Positions 33,137 through 40,545 of a stretch of DNA of 64,000 nt are shown here, one piece after another. Source of the stretch: Oscillospiraceae bacterium (GTDB lineage Bacteria > Bacillota > Clostridia > Oscillospirales > Oscillospiraceae); NCBI GenBank assembly GCA_017403885.1, contig JAFRDM010000032.1, positions 1 through 64,000 on the forward strand, given 5' to 3'. The translations under genes and the position numbers were made by a program. How positions within the stretch are numbered: position 1 is the stretch's first letter; every line of letters begins with the position of its first letter. The notes under the pieces are model-generated. The model saw nothing but the letters and a program-made list of their open reading frames with translations. It searched no databases and was not told the DNA's origin.

Positions 33137-33538
33137 TCACGATGCAAGAGAGTTCTCGTTCATCCAGTTCAACAGGTTGTCGCGAGAAACGAGCAGGCGG
33201 CGGCCGATGCGCAGTGTGGGAAAGTTCTCGCTGCGAAGCAGGCAGTACGCGTTGGTCAGAGAGATATTCAGCACACCTGCAAGCTGATTGGCGTTGAGGA
33301 CCACGGGAACCTCGGAAAAAGAAAAATAGGCGTTGGGCTTGTTGATGGTAGTGGCAGCAGTAGTAGTCATGGCGATCGCTCCTTCCTGGCAATTCGTTTC
33401 GTTATTCAATTTTACGATTGCATCCGTTTTTGATTCGATGATGCATGCAGACAGAGTCTTGGTTTTTATCACGTCCTTTTCTATTTTTCGTTGTAGGTTT
33501 TTCATTTGACTCTCGGGGGGCGGTCTTGCTCCGTTCAT
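33137..33538 (-). CDS. Excisionase-like helix-turn-helix protein (two candidate starts)
   Basis: The C-terminal 60 residues (LNANQLAGVLNISLTNAYCLLRSENFPTLRIGRRLLVS) form the MerR-like HTH of excisionases. Two in-frame starts both have strong ribosome sites: ATG at 33538 (AAGGAG, spacer 7; 133 residues) and ATG at 33370 (AAGGAG, spacer 8; 77 residues). The 56-residue extension is basic and looks unrelated to the HTH. Either one or both products may be made. The gene lies 20 nt after the MobC-like gene and 10 nt before the helicase start. Confidence 0.8.
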   Translation of the reverse strand: MNGARPPPESQMKNLQRKIEKDVIKTKTLSACIIESKTDAIVKLNNETNCQEGAIAMTTTAATTINKPNAYFSFSEVPVVLNANQLAGVLNISLTNAYCLLRSENFPTLRIGRRLLVSRDNLLNWMNENSLAS

Positions 33539-33558
33539 TTTTGATCTCCTTGCTCGTT

Positions 33559-33933
33559 CTAAGCCATTTCATATTCGTCTTCGACCGCGCTGTTAAAATC
33601 GTGGATCGCGATGTCCAGGTCATAACTCACTTTCTCGATCTTGTCCAAAAACGGTTGCGTGAGCTCGCCTCCTTCTTCGAGATACCGCGCGATCTGATCG
33701 AAATCTTTTTCGAGCTTGTTGATGTTTCGCAGCTCCTGAATGATATATCTTTCGTCGTGAATGATGACCGGGAGTTTTTTGATTCGTCGATTGAGAAGAA
33801 CGCGGCGGCAAAACTCGGATATGGATAACCCGCATTGCTTTGCCTCATGGGCGATTACTTCGTAAAATGCTTCCGAAACACGAAAGTGAATGGTTTTCTC
33901 TTTCGTTCCAAGCTCATCTTTCTTTCTTGCCAT
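33559..33933 (-). CDS. MobC-like plasmid mobilisation protein
   Basis: A 124-residue protein with a ribbon-helix-helix-like N-terminus (KTIHFRVSEAFYEVIAHEAK, LSISEFCRRVLLNRR) followed by a helical region (INKLEKDFDQIARYLEEGG), the layout of MobC relaxosome accessory proteins. No relaxase gene is seen in the element, so it may act with a relaxase supplied in trans or serve as a DNA-binding regulator. AAGGAGG precedes the ATG. It is first in the operon with the excisionase-like and helicase genes. Confidence 0.7.
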   Translation of the reverse strand: MARKKDELGTKEKTIHFRVSEAFYEVIAHEAKQCGLSISEFCRRVLLNRRIKKLPVIIHDERYIIQELRNINKLEKDFDQIARYLEEGGELTQPFLDKIEKVSYDLDIAIHDFNSAVEDEYEMA

Positions 33934-33963
33934 TTTTGCCTCCTTTTGATTTGCAAAGCGTAA

Positions 33964-34140
33964 TCAAAACTGTGTTTGCAGCAAACAAACACCGCAACGA
34001 TAGTTGCCAAAATTCATGCGGGATTGGGGAGCAGAATCTCCAACAAGTGTCTCGGCTGAAAATGCAAAAATGCATTTTTGTAGCACGAGGCGAAACTTGC
34101 TCTCCGAGGGGGATCGATTTTTCAGTTGCAGTTTTTTCAA
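33964..34140 (-). CDS. Small ORF with strong ribosome site, unknown
   Basis: A possible 58-residue protein starting TTG at 34140, four nt after AAAGGAGGAG. The sequence begins MKKLQLKNRS and ends CGVCLLQTQF, with three cysteines and a mixed polar content. It lies between the terminator at 34159-34237 and the MobC-like gene. The coding sequence overlaps a short AT-rich palindrome (AAAATGCA/TGCATTTT). I do not recognise it; it could be a real small protein, a leader, or chance. Confidence 0.4.
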   Translation of the reverse strand: MKKLQLKNRSPSESKFRLVLQKCIFAFSAETLVGDSAPQSRMNFGNYRCGVCLLQTQF

Positions 34141-34158
34141 AACTCCTCCTTTGCGGCA

Positions 34159-34237
34159 AACAAAAAACTCGCAGCATCACAACAAAAGCGTACCGAGAAG
34201 AAGTCTCGTTCCACAAAAGTTGCGACGCTGCGAGTTT
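34159..34237 (-). terminator. Large intrinsic terminator on the minus strand
   Basis: Imperfect 19-bp arms at 34165-34183 and 34219-34237 (AAACTCGCAGC core) enclose a nested hairpin CGAGA/TCTCG (34194-34208). On the minus strand the stem is followed by TTTTTTG. It ends the LexA-like/zinc-ribbon operon. Confidence 0.72.
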
Positions 34238-34312
34238 AAAATCTGCCCTTAGTTATTCAGCATCCGATCCGTACGATTCTGTTTGTCTGTCGATCAAATG
34301 CCTGTATGCTTT

Positions 34313-34741
34313 TCAGCATCCCATATACACAGATGGGAGGACGATTGGCTTTGCCGTATTATTCTTTTCTATGTATTGTCGTAGTTTTTCGCTGACTTCC
34401 TCAATCGTGAGTTTTCGATGACACTCATACAATTGCGGAAGGCCTAACAGCTTCCTTGAGTATGAATTCAAAGTGATTTCACCGATCATATGGTGACACT
34501 TCGAACATCTTATTTGTAATTCGCAGGGAAGATCTGCATACCGTACATCTTCCCGATCAAATAGGATAACGTTGTTTTTTACAAACGCTTTCCAAACTCT
34601 GTGGAGGTTTTTATTGCACGCGGGACACTTGAGCATCGGTGCTTTTTTGCCCCCAGGATTAAATCCTTTTCGATGAACCTGCAGAGTTTCTCCATCGAGG
34701 CGTACAGTTGAGATGTACTCGTATTTATGTTTCTTCTCCAA
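34313..34741 (-). CDS. Zinc-ribbon protein, unknown function
   Basis: A 142-residue protein with two CxxC pairs, CPAC near residue 39 and CSKC near residue 79, that could bind one zinc. The rest is basic and polar, with no membrane segment. A TTG start at 34741 lies within the end of the LexA-like gene (17-bp overlap), so translation is likely coupled. I do not recognise the family; the zinc ribbon suggests nucleic acid binding or a small regulator. Confidence 0.6.
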   Translation of the reverse strand: MEKKHKYEYISTVRLDGETLQVHRKGFNPGGKKAPMLKCPACNKNLHRVWKAFVKNNVILFDREDVRYADLPCELQIRCSKCHHMIGEITLNSYSRKLLGLPQLYECHRKLTIEEVSEKLRQYIEKNNTAKPIVLPSVYMGC

Positions 34742-35345
34742 AGCTATGATACACTCCGATCGCGATGCCCTGGATCTGCAGCTCGTCTACAATGATATCG
34801 GGAAAGGATTCCTTGTCCGGATTGCAGGACTGCAGAATGTATTTCTGGTTTTTTTCGTCCAAGGCCAGTTTCTTCAAATTGTTTTTTCCATCCGAAAGTG
34901 CGATGATGAGATCGCCCGGACGTGCGGTCTGCTGTCTGCGCACGATCACATAATCTCCGGGATGAACGCCCGCGCCGATCATGCTCTCGCCTTTTGCGAT
35001 CAGAGCAAAGCATTCACCTTTGCCAACCATGCACTCCGGCATGTGAATGAACTCGATGAAGCGCTCTTCTTCCTCCTGACCTGGACCGCAGGCGACAAAG
35101 CCGAGCACGCGCAAAAGATTCTTCGGACTATATCGCAATGTCTCCGGTCGGGTGCTGCGTCGACCTCCGTCGGAAACAAACTCGCCGCTCTCTTTCAGTT
35201 CGTTCAAATAGCGGTGGACCGATCCCGCGGGAATGCCGGTTGCATCCACGATATTCTTTTCGCTGGGGAAGCAATCATACTGCACAAAATAATCTGTCAC
35301 GAACTGTGCGATGATCTCTTTCCTGGAATTCATTTTGGGGCGCAT
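34725..35345 (-). CDS. LexA-like repressor with S24 self-cleavage domain
   Basis: A 206-residue protein. The N-terminal winged helix (residues about 8-65, with SEKNIVDATGIPAGSVHRYLNEL) is followed by a peptidase S24 domain. VACGPG is the probable self-cleavage site (Cys-Gly instead of the usual Ala-Gly), KGESMIGAGVHPGDYVIV holds the catalytic serine, and LKKLAL the lysine. It probably keeps element genes silent until DNA damage. Paired operators flank its promoter. The ATG at 35345 follows GAGGTG. Confidence 0.85.
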   Translation of the reverse strand: MRPKMNSRKEIIAQFVTDYFVQYDCFPSEKNIVDATGIPAGSVHRYLNELKESGEFVSDGGRRSTRPETLRYSPKNLLRVLGFVACGPGQEEEERFIEFIHMPECMVGKGECFALIAKGESMIGAGVHPGDYVIVRRQQTARPGDLIIALSDGKNNLKKLALDEKNQKYILQSCNPDKESFPDIIVDELQIQGIAIGVYHSFGEET

Positions 35346-35365
35346 ACAAACACCTCATCTATAAC

Positions 35366-35450
35366 GGAGTTATTCACTCCATTTATTCTGTGTGCTAATA
35401 GTAACGCTGCTTGATAGAATTGTCAAGAACTTTTTGGAGTAAAACACTCA
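35366..35450 (-). promoter_or_regulatory. Promoter and two operators of the LexA-like gene
   Basis: On the minus strand TTGACA (35426-35421) and TACTAT (35403-35398) are spaced by 17 bp. GGAGTTATTCACTCC (35366-35380) and GGAGTAAAACACTCA (35436-35450) share GGAGT-N5-ACTC and sit on either side of the promoter, as expected for an autoregulated LexA-type repressor. Confidence 0.78.
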
Positions 35451-35466
35451 AAAATATTTACATTCG

Positions 35467-35784
35467 TTAATGCTCGCTCGGAAGATATGCAGCCCATCCG
35501 ACAAAACACTGATCGATCGGCATAACAAGCACACCGTCTGCCCGGCCGCGCTGCTGCACAAAAATGCAATTCCAGACAGTTCCCTTCGAACAGAGTTCCG
35601 CGTTTTCTTCGATAAACTGCCGATCCGCAATCATGTCTGTAATGAAGTTTTCGTAGTCGATCTTTGCCAGTCTGATCTTTTTTACGATAGCATAGGGTCT
35701 CTCCCGCTCAACAGGATGGGGCACCATCAGGTCTTCAATAATTCTTGGATTTGCAACAAAGAACGCACAACTTCTACTCGCCAT
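35467..35784 (-). CDS. Hypothetical protein
   Basis: A 105-residue protein starting MASRSCAFFVANPRIIEDL. It has no membrane segment or motif I can name; aromatic residues are frequent in the second half (VWNCIFVQQRGRADG, GWAAYLP). GAGGTG precedes the ATG at 35784. It is divergent from the XRE regulator, and the repeated operators in between could control both. It ends 17 bp before the distal operator of the LexA-like gene. Confidence 0.6.
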   Translation of the reverse strand: MASRSCAFFVANPRIIEDLMVPHPVERERPYAIVKKIRLAKIDYENFITDMIADRQFIEENAELCSKGTVWNCIFVQQRGRADGVLVMPIDQCFVGWAAYLPSEH

Positions 35785-35823
35785 ATCTCATCACCTCAGC
35801 AGCACCATACCACAAAAGCGGCC

Positions 35824-35891
35824 ATTAGTACAGCTACAAGGACTAATTTCGTGTGACCGTTTCCTATAATGATTAGTACAGTTACAGGAAC
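35824..35891. promoter_or_regulatory. Repeated operators and -10 box upstream of the XRE gene
   Basis: ATTAGTACAGCTACAAGGAC (35824-35843) and ATTAGTACAGTTACAGGAAC (35872-35891) are direct repeats differing at three positions. TATAAT (35865-35870) lies directly before the second copy. Placement between divergent genes suggests binding by the XRE protein. Confidence 0.65.
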
Positions 35892-35905
35892 GGTGTGGTG
35901 ATGGT

Positions 35906-36145
35906 ATGCAACTGAATGAAGCGGTCAGTACGCGGCTGAAGGAACTTCTACGCGAACGGAACATGACGCAGTATCAGCTTTATATGAAGAGCGGAGTACC
36001 AAAGTCATCCATCGGCAACATCATCAATTGTGCCTACGATTCCGTGAAGCTGCGTGTGATCCACGAAATATGCCAAGGCCTGGAGATCAACATTTCTGAT
36101 TTCTTTGACTCTCCATTATTCGATGAAACAAATCTTGAACCATAA
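35906..36145 (+). CDS. XRE/Cro-family helix-turn-helix regulator
   Basis: A 79-residue protein consisting of one HTH_3-type domain: LKELLRERNMTQYQLYMKSGVPKSSIGNII, then the typical LRVIHEICQGLEINISDFF. It is likely a small repressor acting on its own promoter and the divergent gene through the ATTAGTACAG repeats. The in-frame ATG at 35906 is used; the ribosome site is weak (GGTGGTG). A terminator follows. Confidence 0.9.
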   Translation: MQLNEAVSTRLKELLRERNMTQYQLYMKSGVPKSSIGNIINCAYDSVKLRVIHEICQGLEINISDFFDSPLFDETNLEP

Positions 36146-36152
36146 AGCTATT

Positions 36153-36198
36153 GCTACCCGGATGCATCTGAATCGTCAGCTGCGCCGGGTAGCTTTTT
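36153..36198 (+). terminator. Terminator of the XRE gene
   Basis: Arms GCTACCCGG and CCGGGTAGC, then TTTTT. Confidence 0.85.
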
Positions 36199-36212
36199 GT
36201 TCAAACTACGTT

Positions 36213-36277
36213 AATTTAATCATTATTTGTAAAAATGATTAAATTGAATTGACAAATGGAATAATGAATGATAGAAT
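36213..36277 (+). promoter_or_regulatory. Inverted repeat and promoter of the fic-hsd operon
   Basis: A perfect 12-bp inverted repeat AATTTAATCATT/AATGATTAAATT (36213-36224 and 36234-36245) ends 3 bp before TTGACA (36249-36254). TAGAAT (36272-36277) follows after 17 bp. The repeat is a likely operator for the whole defence operon; the Fic protein has a C-terminal winged helix that could bind it. Confidence 0.72.
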
Positions 36278-36335
36278 ACAATTGCGTCAAAAGAGCGAAA
36301 AATGATGAAATTGATTTTTCGAATGAGGAATTTGA

Positions 36336-37394
36336 ATGAGAGCATTTAACTACAAAACCGAATATCAAAAACTGCTGACGCCGGAAATTGTTTCGTATCT
36401 TACTCAGATTCATGAGCAAAAGGGAAAGCAAAGCAAATTTTCCGATGCTCAACAGGACGTCCTTGACGAGCTTCTTGAGATTGCAAAGATTCAGAGTACA
36501 GAGGCGTCCAACCGGATTGAGGGTATCATTACCACCGATGACCGCCTGAAGCTGATTGTGCGCAATAAGACGACGCCTCGCAGCCGCAGTGAGCGTGAGA
36601 TCGCGGGTTATCGCGATGTGCTTACTACGATCCACGAGAATTATGAGTATATCCCGATCCGGCCAGGTATGATCCTCCAGCTTCACCGGGATCTGTACAA
36701 GTTCAGCGGCATGTCCATCGGCGGGAGCTTCAAAAACTCGGACAACGTGATTGCCGAGGAGCTACCGGACGGGACGAAGAAGGTGCGTTTTCAGCCGGTG
36801 CATGCATGGGAAACGCCCGAGGCAATGGATTCCGTGTGCTCCGCGATCAACGAGGCGATCAATGATCCCGAAATGGATGATCTTCTTCTGATCCCCATGT
36901 TCATTCTGGATTTTCTGTGCATTCATCCGTTCAACGACGGGAACGGCCGCATGAGCCGTCTTCTGACTCTGCTGCTGCTATATCGAACAGGCTATCAAAT
37001 CGGGAAGTATATCAGCATCGAAAAACTGATTGCCGACAGCAAGGACAGTTACTATGAGGCTCTGCAGGAAAGCTCGGAAAACTGGCATGAAGGCAATAAT
37101 GATTATCTTCCCTTTGCACGGTACATGCTGGGTGTTTTCATAGCTGCTTATCGGGAGTTTGAAGAACGGGCGGAGATCATGATCGAAGCCGGGAATTCAA
37201 GCCTCAGCCGGATCAGAAGGATCATTCGCGGCTCAACCGGCCGAATCACGAAAGCTGAGATAGCGGATCAATGCCCGGATATCAGTCAGATTACCATTCA
37301 ACGTGCCTTGAAAACTTTATTGGATAACGGTGATATCCTTAAAATCAGCGGAGGGCGCTATACCTCATACACATGGAATTGGGATAAGGAGTAA
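36336..37394 (+). CDS. Fic-family protein with internal inhibitory motif and winged helix
   Basis: A 352-residue protein. The inhibitory motif SNRIEG (fits S/TxxxE/G) lies near residues 56-61, the Fic core motif HPFNDGNGRMSR near 200-211, and a C-terminal winged helix near 290-350 (TKAEIADQCPDISQITIQRALKTL). Fic enzymes transfer AMP or related groups from a nucleotide to target hydroxyls; the intact inhibitory motif implies self-restraint. GAGGAA precedes the ATG. It is the first gene of the operon, 3 nt before hsdM. Confidence 0.9.
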   Translation: MRAFNYKTEYQKLLTPEIVSYLTQIHEQKGKQSKFSDAQQDVLDELLEIAKIQSTEASNRIEGIITTDDRLKLIVRNKTTPRSRSEREIAGYRDVLTTIHENYEYIPIRPGMILQLHRDLYKFSGMSIGGSFKNSDNVIAEELPDGTKKVRFQPVHAWETPEAMDSVCSAINEAINDPEMDDLLLIPMFILDFLCIHPFNDGNGRMSRLLTLLLLYRTGYQIGKYISIEKLIADSKDSYYEALQESSENWHEGNNDYLPFARYMLGVFIAAYREFEERAEIMIEAGNSSLSRIRRIIRGSTGRITKAEIADQCPDISQITIQRALKTLLDNGDILKISGGRYTSYTWNWDKE

Positions 37395-37397
37395 GCC

Positions 37398-38897
37398 ATG
37401 GTTACAGGAGAACTGAAAAGCAAGATCGACAGCCTTTGGGAAATTTTCTGGACGGGCGGTCTGACGAATCCGCTGGACGTGATCGAGCAGATGACCTATC
37501 TGATGTTCATCCACGATCTGGATGACGCAGACAACACCAGGGCCAAGGAGGCAGCCATGCTGGGCCTGCCCTATGAGAGCGTCTTTGCCAAAGAGGTGAA
37601 GATCGGGGACCGTACTGTCGACGGCAGCCAGCTCAAATGGAGCGTGTTCCACGATTTCCCCGCCGGGAAGATGTACAGCACCGTGCAGGAATGGGTCTTC
37701 CCCTTTATCAAGGAGCTGCACGGCGACAAGGAGAGCGCCTATTCCAAATACATGGGCGACGCCATCTTCAAGATCCCGACGCCGCTGATGCTCGACAAGA
37801 TCGTCACGGCCATGGACGGTATCTACGAGCAGATGGCGCAGCTGAAAGCCGCCGACACCCGCGGCGACGTGTACGAGTACCTGCTCTCCAAGATCGCTAC
37901 AGCGGGCGTCAACGGGCAGTTCCGCACGCCGCGGCACATTATCCGTATGATGGTGGACTTGATGGAGCCGAAGGCCGACGAGATCGTCTGCGACCCGGCC
38001 TGCGGCACCTCCGGCTTCCTCGTGGCGGTCAGCGACTACCTCAAGGAAAACCGCAAGCAGGAGGTTTTCTTCAACCGCCAGAACAAGGATCACTACATGA
38101 ATCACATGTTCCACGGCTACGACATGGATCGCACTATGCTGCGCATCGGGGCCATGAACATGATGACCCATGGCGTGGATAACCCCTTTATCGAATACCG
38201 CGACAGTTTGTCTGACCAGAACCCTGATCGGGATAAGTACAGCTTGATCCTGGCCAATCCCCCGTTCAAGGGAAGCCTGGACGCGGATATCGTCTCGACG
38301 GATCTGCTGAAGGTCTGCAAGACCAAAAAGACCGAGCTGCTGTTCCTGGCACTCTTCCTGCGGATGCTTAAGGTGGGCGGCCGCTGCGCCTGCATCGTCC
38401 CGGACGGCGTGCTCTTCGGCTCGTCCACCGCGCACAAGGCCATCCGCAAGGAGCTGATCGAGAACAACCGTCTTGAGGCCGTGATCTCCATGCCCTCCGG
38501 CGTGTTCAAGCCCTACGCGGGCGTGTCCACCGCCATACTGATCTTTACCAAGACCGGCCACGGCGGCACGGACAAGGTTTGGTTCTATGACATGAAAGCC
38601 GACGGCTTTTCGCTGGATGACAAGCGCAGCGAGACCAAGGAGAACGACATCCCCGATATCATTGCCCGCTTCCGCGCGCTGGATGCCGAGGACGGCCGCG
38701 CCCGCACGGAGCAGAGCTTCTTCGTTCCAAAGGGCGAGATCGTAGCCAACGATTACGACCTTTCCATCAACAAGTATAAGCAGACGGAATATAAGCCCGT
38801 GGAGTATCCGCCCACCAGCGAGATCCTTGCAAACATCAAGGCGCTAGAGGCAGAGATCGGCATGGAACTGGCCGAATTGGAGGAGATGCTGAAATGA
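37398..38897 (+). CDS. hsdM: Type I restriction-modification methyltransferase subunit HsdM
   Basis: A 499-residue N6-adenine methyltransferase. An HsdM_N helical domain (about 1-145) precedes the SAM-binding DPACGTSGFLVA (about 197-208) and the catalytic NPPF (about 290-293). It methylates the target recognised by HsdS. It is GC-rich like the chromosome, in contrast to the AT-rich hsdS genes. Its stop overlaps the kinase-like gene start (ATGA). Confidence 0.95.
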   Translation: MVTGELKSKIDSLWEIFWTGGLTNPLDVIEQMTYLMFIHDLDDADNTRAKEAAMLGLPYESVFAKEVKIGDRTVDGSQLKWSVFHDFPAGKMYSTVQEWVFPFIKELHGDKESAYSKYMGDAIFKIPTPLMLDKIVTAMDGIYEQMAQLKAADTRGDVYEYLLSKIATAGVNGQFRTPRHIIRMMVDLMEPKADEIVCDPACGTSGFLVAVSDYLKENRKQEVFFNRQNKDHYMNHMFHGYDMDRTMLRIGAMNMMTHGVDNPFIEYRDSLSDQNPDRDKYSLILANPPFKGSLDADIVSTDLLKVCKTKKTELLFLALFLRMLKVGGRCACIVPDGVLFGSSTAHKAIRKELIENNRLEAVISMPSGVFKPYAGVSTAILIFTKTGHGGTDKVWFYDMKADGFSLDDKRSETKENDIPDIIARFRALDAEDGRARTEQSFFVPKGEIVANDYDLSINKYKQTEYKPVEYPPTSEILANIKALEAEIGMELAELEEMLK

Positions 38898-40030
38898 GCA
38901 TTCAGATCAATAACAACGTGCTTTCCAAGGGCTGGAAACGCTTTACTGTCATGCACAAGGATAGAAGAATTGCGTCTATCCGTGAGGACGGCAGCTGCAC
39001 CATCTACAGCCCAAAATTCATGCCCTATAATCTCTATCTGGAAACTACAGAAGAGAATGACCTGGACGTGCGCCTGAACAATCGTGAAAACTTTTATCAT
39101 TGGTGTGCTTCCCGTGTGCTGACTCTGGACAGAAAATATGCTAAAGAGATTCTCAACAGTATTGGTGCAAAGCAAGCGGTAACTGACCGGGAGCGCGCCA
39201 AAATCGCTATTTCCTACCACGGCTTAAGCCTGACAGATGTGTATTGGATCAAGCAGGATCACGAGAAAGTATTTTTCTCAGATCTTAGTCTTTTCCGGCA
39301 TTCGCTGTCCGGAGCATTTGCCGATGTCAGTCTAAATGGTAAATCCCTCACGGTTCAGAACACAGAGCTTCTGGCGCCAAACGAGGCCGCTGGGGATATC
39401 GGCACGCAGGGCGTCGCACCGAAAGCTTGGATTCGGAAAAACGGCTGCTTTTACCTGTTAAAGGATGGCGATGAGCGCGACGTAAAGGCCGAGCTGTTGG
39501 CCTCGAAGATCGCGCGCTGCTTCCGAGTCGAGAGCGTGGCCTATGAGCCGTCCACCTTTGAGGACAAGCCGGTTTCCAGGAGCCGCATCATCACTTCCGA
39601 AGATGCGAGCCTCGTCTCCATGGAGGCGGTGGATATATACTGCGTCAATCATGAGCTGGATCGGGATGCCTTTGTGCTGAAAAAAGACGCCTACGCGTAT
39701 CACATGATGAACCTGGTCGACTACCTGGTGGGCAACACCGACCGCCATTGGGGCAACTGGGGTTTTCTGGTCAGCAACGATACGAACAGGCTGGAAAAGC
39801 TCTATCCCCTGATGGACTTCAACAAGTCCTTCCTGGCCTATGATTCGATCGACGGTGCCCGCTGCCAGACGAGCAGCCGGAAGCTCTCGCAGCGCGAGGC
39901 TGCCATCGAAGCTGTATGTGCCGTGGGTCTGAATCAGATCGCGGAGATCAATCCGGAGTGGTTCGAGGACGCTGCGCAGTGGCAGATGTTTTGTAAGAGA
40001 TTGGCGGTAGTGCATGGAGAATCCGAATAA
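38894..40030 (+). CDS. HipA-like kinase-domain protein inserted between hsdM and hsdS
   Basis: A 378-residue protein. The C-terminal half has the catalytic loop NTDRHWGNWGF (about 277-287, Asp and Asn of the HipA/PI-kinase-like fold) and the metal site LMDFNKSF (about 305-312). Lysines in WIRKNGCFYLLK and KAELLASKIAR fit the ATP site. The N-terminal 165 residues do not show a recognisable HipB-contact domain. No HipB-type antitoxin is adjacent. Coupling by ATGA to hsdM and a 17-bp overlap with the HEPN gene suggest a stable module. The target is unknown. Confidence 0.75.
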   Translation: MSIQINNNVLSKGWKRFTVMHKDRRIASIREDGSCTIYSPKFMPYNLYLETTEENDLDVRLNNRENFYHWCASRVLTLDRKYAKEILNSIGAKQAVTDRERAKIAISYHGLSLTDVYWIKQDHEKVFFSDLSLFRHSLSGAFADVSLNGKSLTVQNTELLAPNEAAGDIGTQGVAPKAWIRKNGCFYLLKDGDERDVKAELLASKIARCFRVESVAYEPSTFEDKPVSRSRIITSEDASLVSMEAVDIYCVNHELDRDAFVLKKDAYAYHMMNLVDYLVGNTDRHWGNWGFLVSNDTNRLEKLYPLMDFNKSFLAYDSIDGARCQTSSRKLSQREAAIEAVCAVGLNQIAEINPEWFEDAAQWQMFCKRLAVVHGESE

Positions 40031-40520
40031 AACCCTGTTCGACTGTCAAAGGATGTTCCGACACGCCTGCGCTTTTGCGGAGTGTGCGGATTTGGCATTG
40101 AAAAAGTTTCGTCATGTATCTGCCGATATTGAGTGGTACGCGGAGCCGGCAACGGTCAATTCGGCGTTTGCGTGCGAGGTTTTCTTGAAAGCTTTGCTGA
40201 ATTATCATGATATACCGCTTAAAAGGCAACACAAGATCAAAGAACTGTATGAACTACTGCCTGACAAGCTGAAAGCCGTTGTCAAGCAGACGACGACAGC
40301 CAATTATGGCGAAATGTGGGAAGATGCTTTCGGACATGAGCTGTTGGACAACATCTCCGATGCATTTGTTGATTGGCGGTACAGTTATGAAATCGTCGGG
40401 ACGAAAAGAGCCTTTATGCAAATCAACACCGGGTTTCTGACTGCTTTCCGCAATGCTTTGCGCGAGGCATGTTGCCAGTTGTTTTTCGGTAAGACTTGGG
40501 AAGAGTATTTAGCAAATTGA
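40014..40520 (+). CDS. HEPN-like protein A
   Basis: A 168-residue helical protein with NSAFACEVFLKALLNYHDI (about 44-62) and a late helix with DWRYSYE (about 122-128). The same two elements recur in the protein at 47322-47747 (ALTCELFLKSLL, GWRYYFEH). The position equivalent to the possible catalytic His of that protein is Ile here, so RNase activity is doubtful. It overlaps the kinase-like gene by 17 bp. HEPN assignment is by pattern only. Confidence 0.65.
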   Translation: MENPNKTLFDCQRMFRHACAFAECADLALKKFRHVSADIEWYAEPATVNSAFACEVFLKALLNYHDIPLKRQHKIKELYELLPDKLKAVVKQTTTANYGEMWEDAFGHELLDNISDAFVDWRYSYEIVGTKRAFMQINTGFLTAFRNALREACCQLFFGKTWEEYLAN

Positions 40521-40545
40521 TATTTGTGGGGATGATGGGATGAAA
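40512..40545 (+). repeat. hsdS leader direct repeat, copy 1
   Basis: This 34-bp block covers the ribosome site and first codons of hsdS1 and is identical to 43515-43548. It contains the palindrome CAAAT-TGAT-ATTTG (40513-40526), a plausible core for a tyrosine recombinase. Confidence 0.85.

Noticed and set aside
33402..33623. 73-residue minus-strand basic ORF
   Set aside because: It overlaps the end of the MobC-like gene and the start of the excisionase-like gene in a different frame and has no ribosome site.
33914..34216. 100-residue minus-strand frame overlapping the small ORF at 33964-34140
   Set aside because: It runs into the MobC-like start, has no ribosome site and uses a different frame from the well-initiated 58-codon frame.
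34165..34237. Origin of transfer
   Set aside because: The inverted repeat next to the MobC-like gene looked like an oriT, but the stem followed by TTTTTTG on the minus strand directly downstream of an operon is better explained as a terminator.
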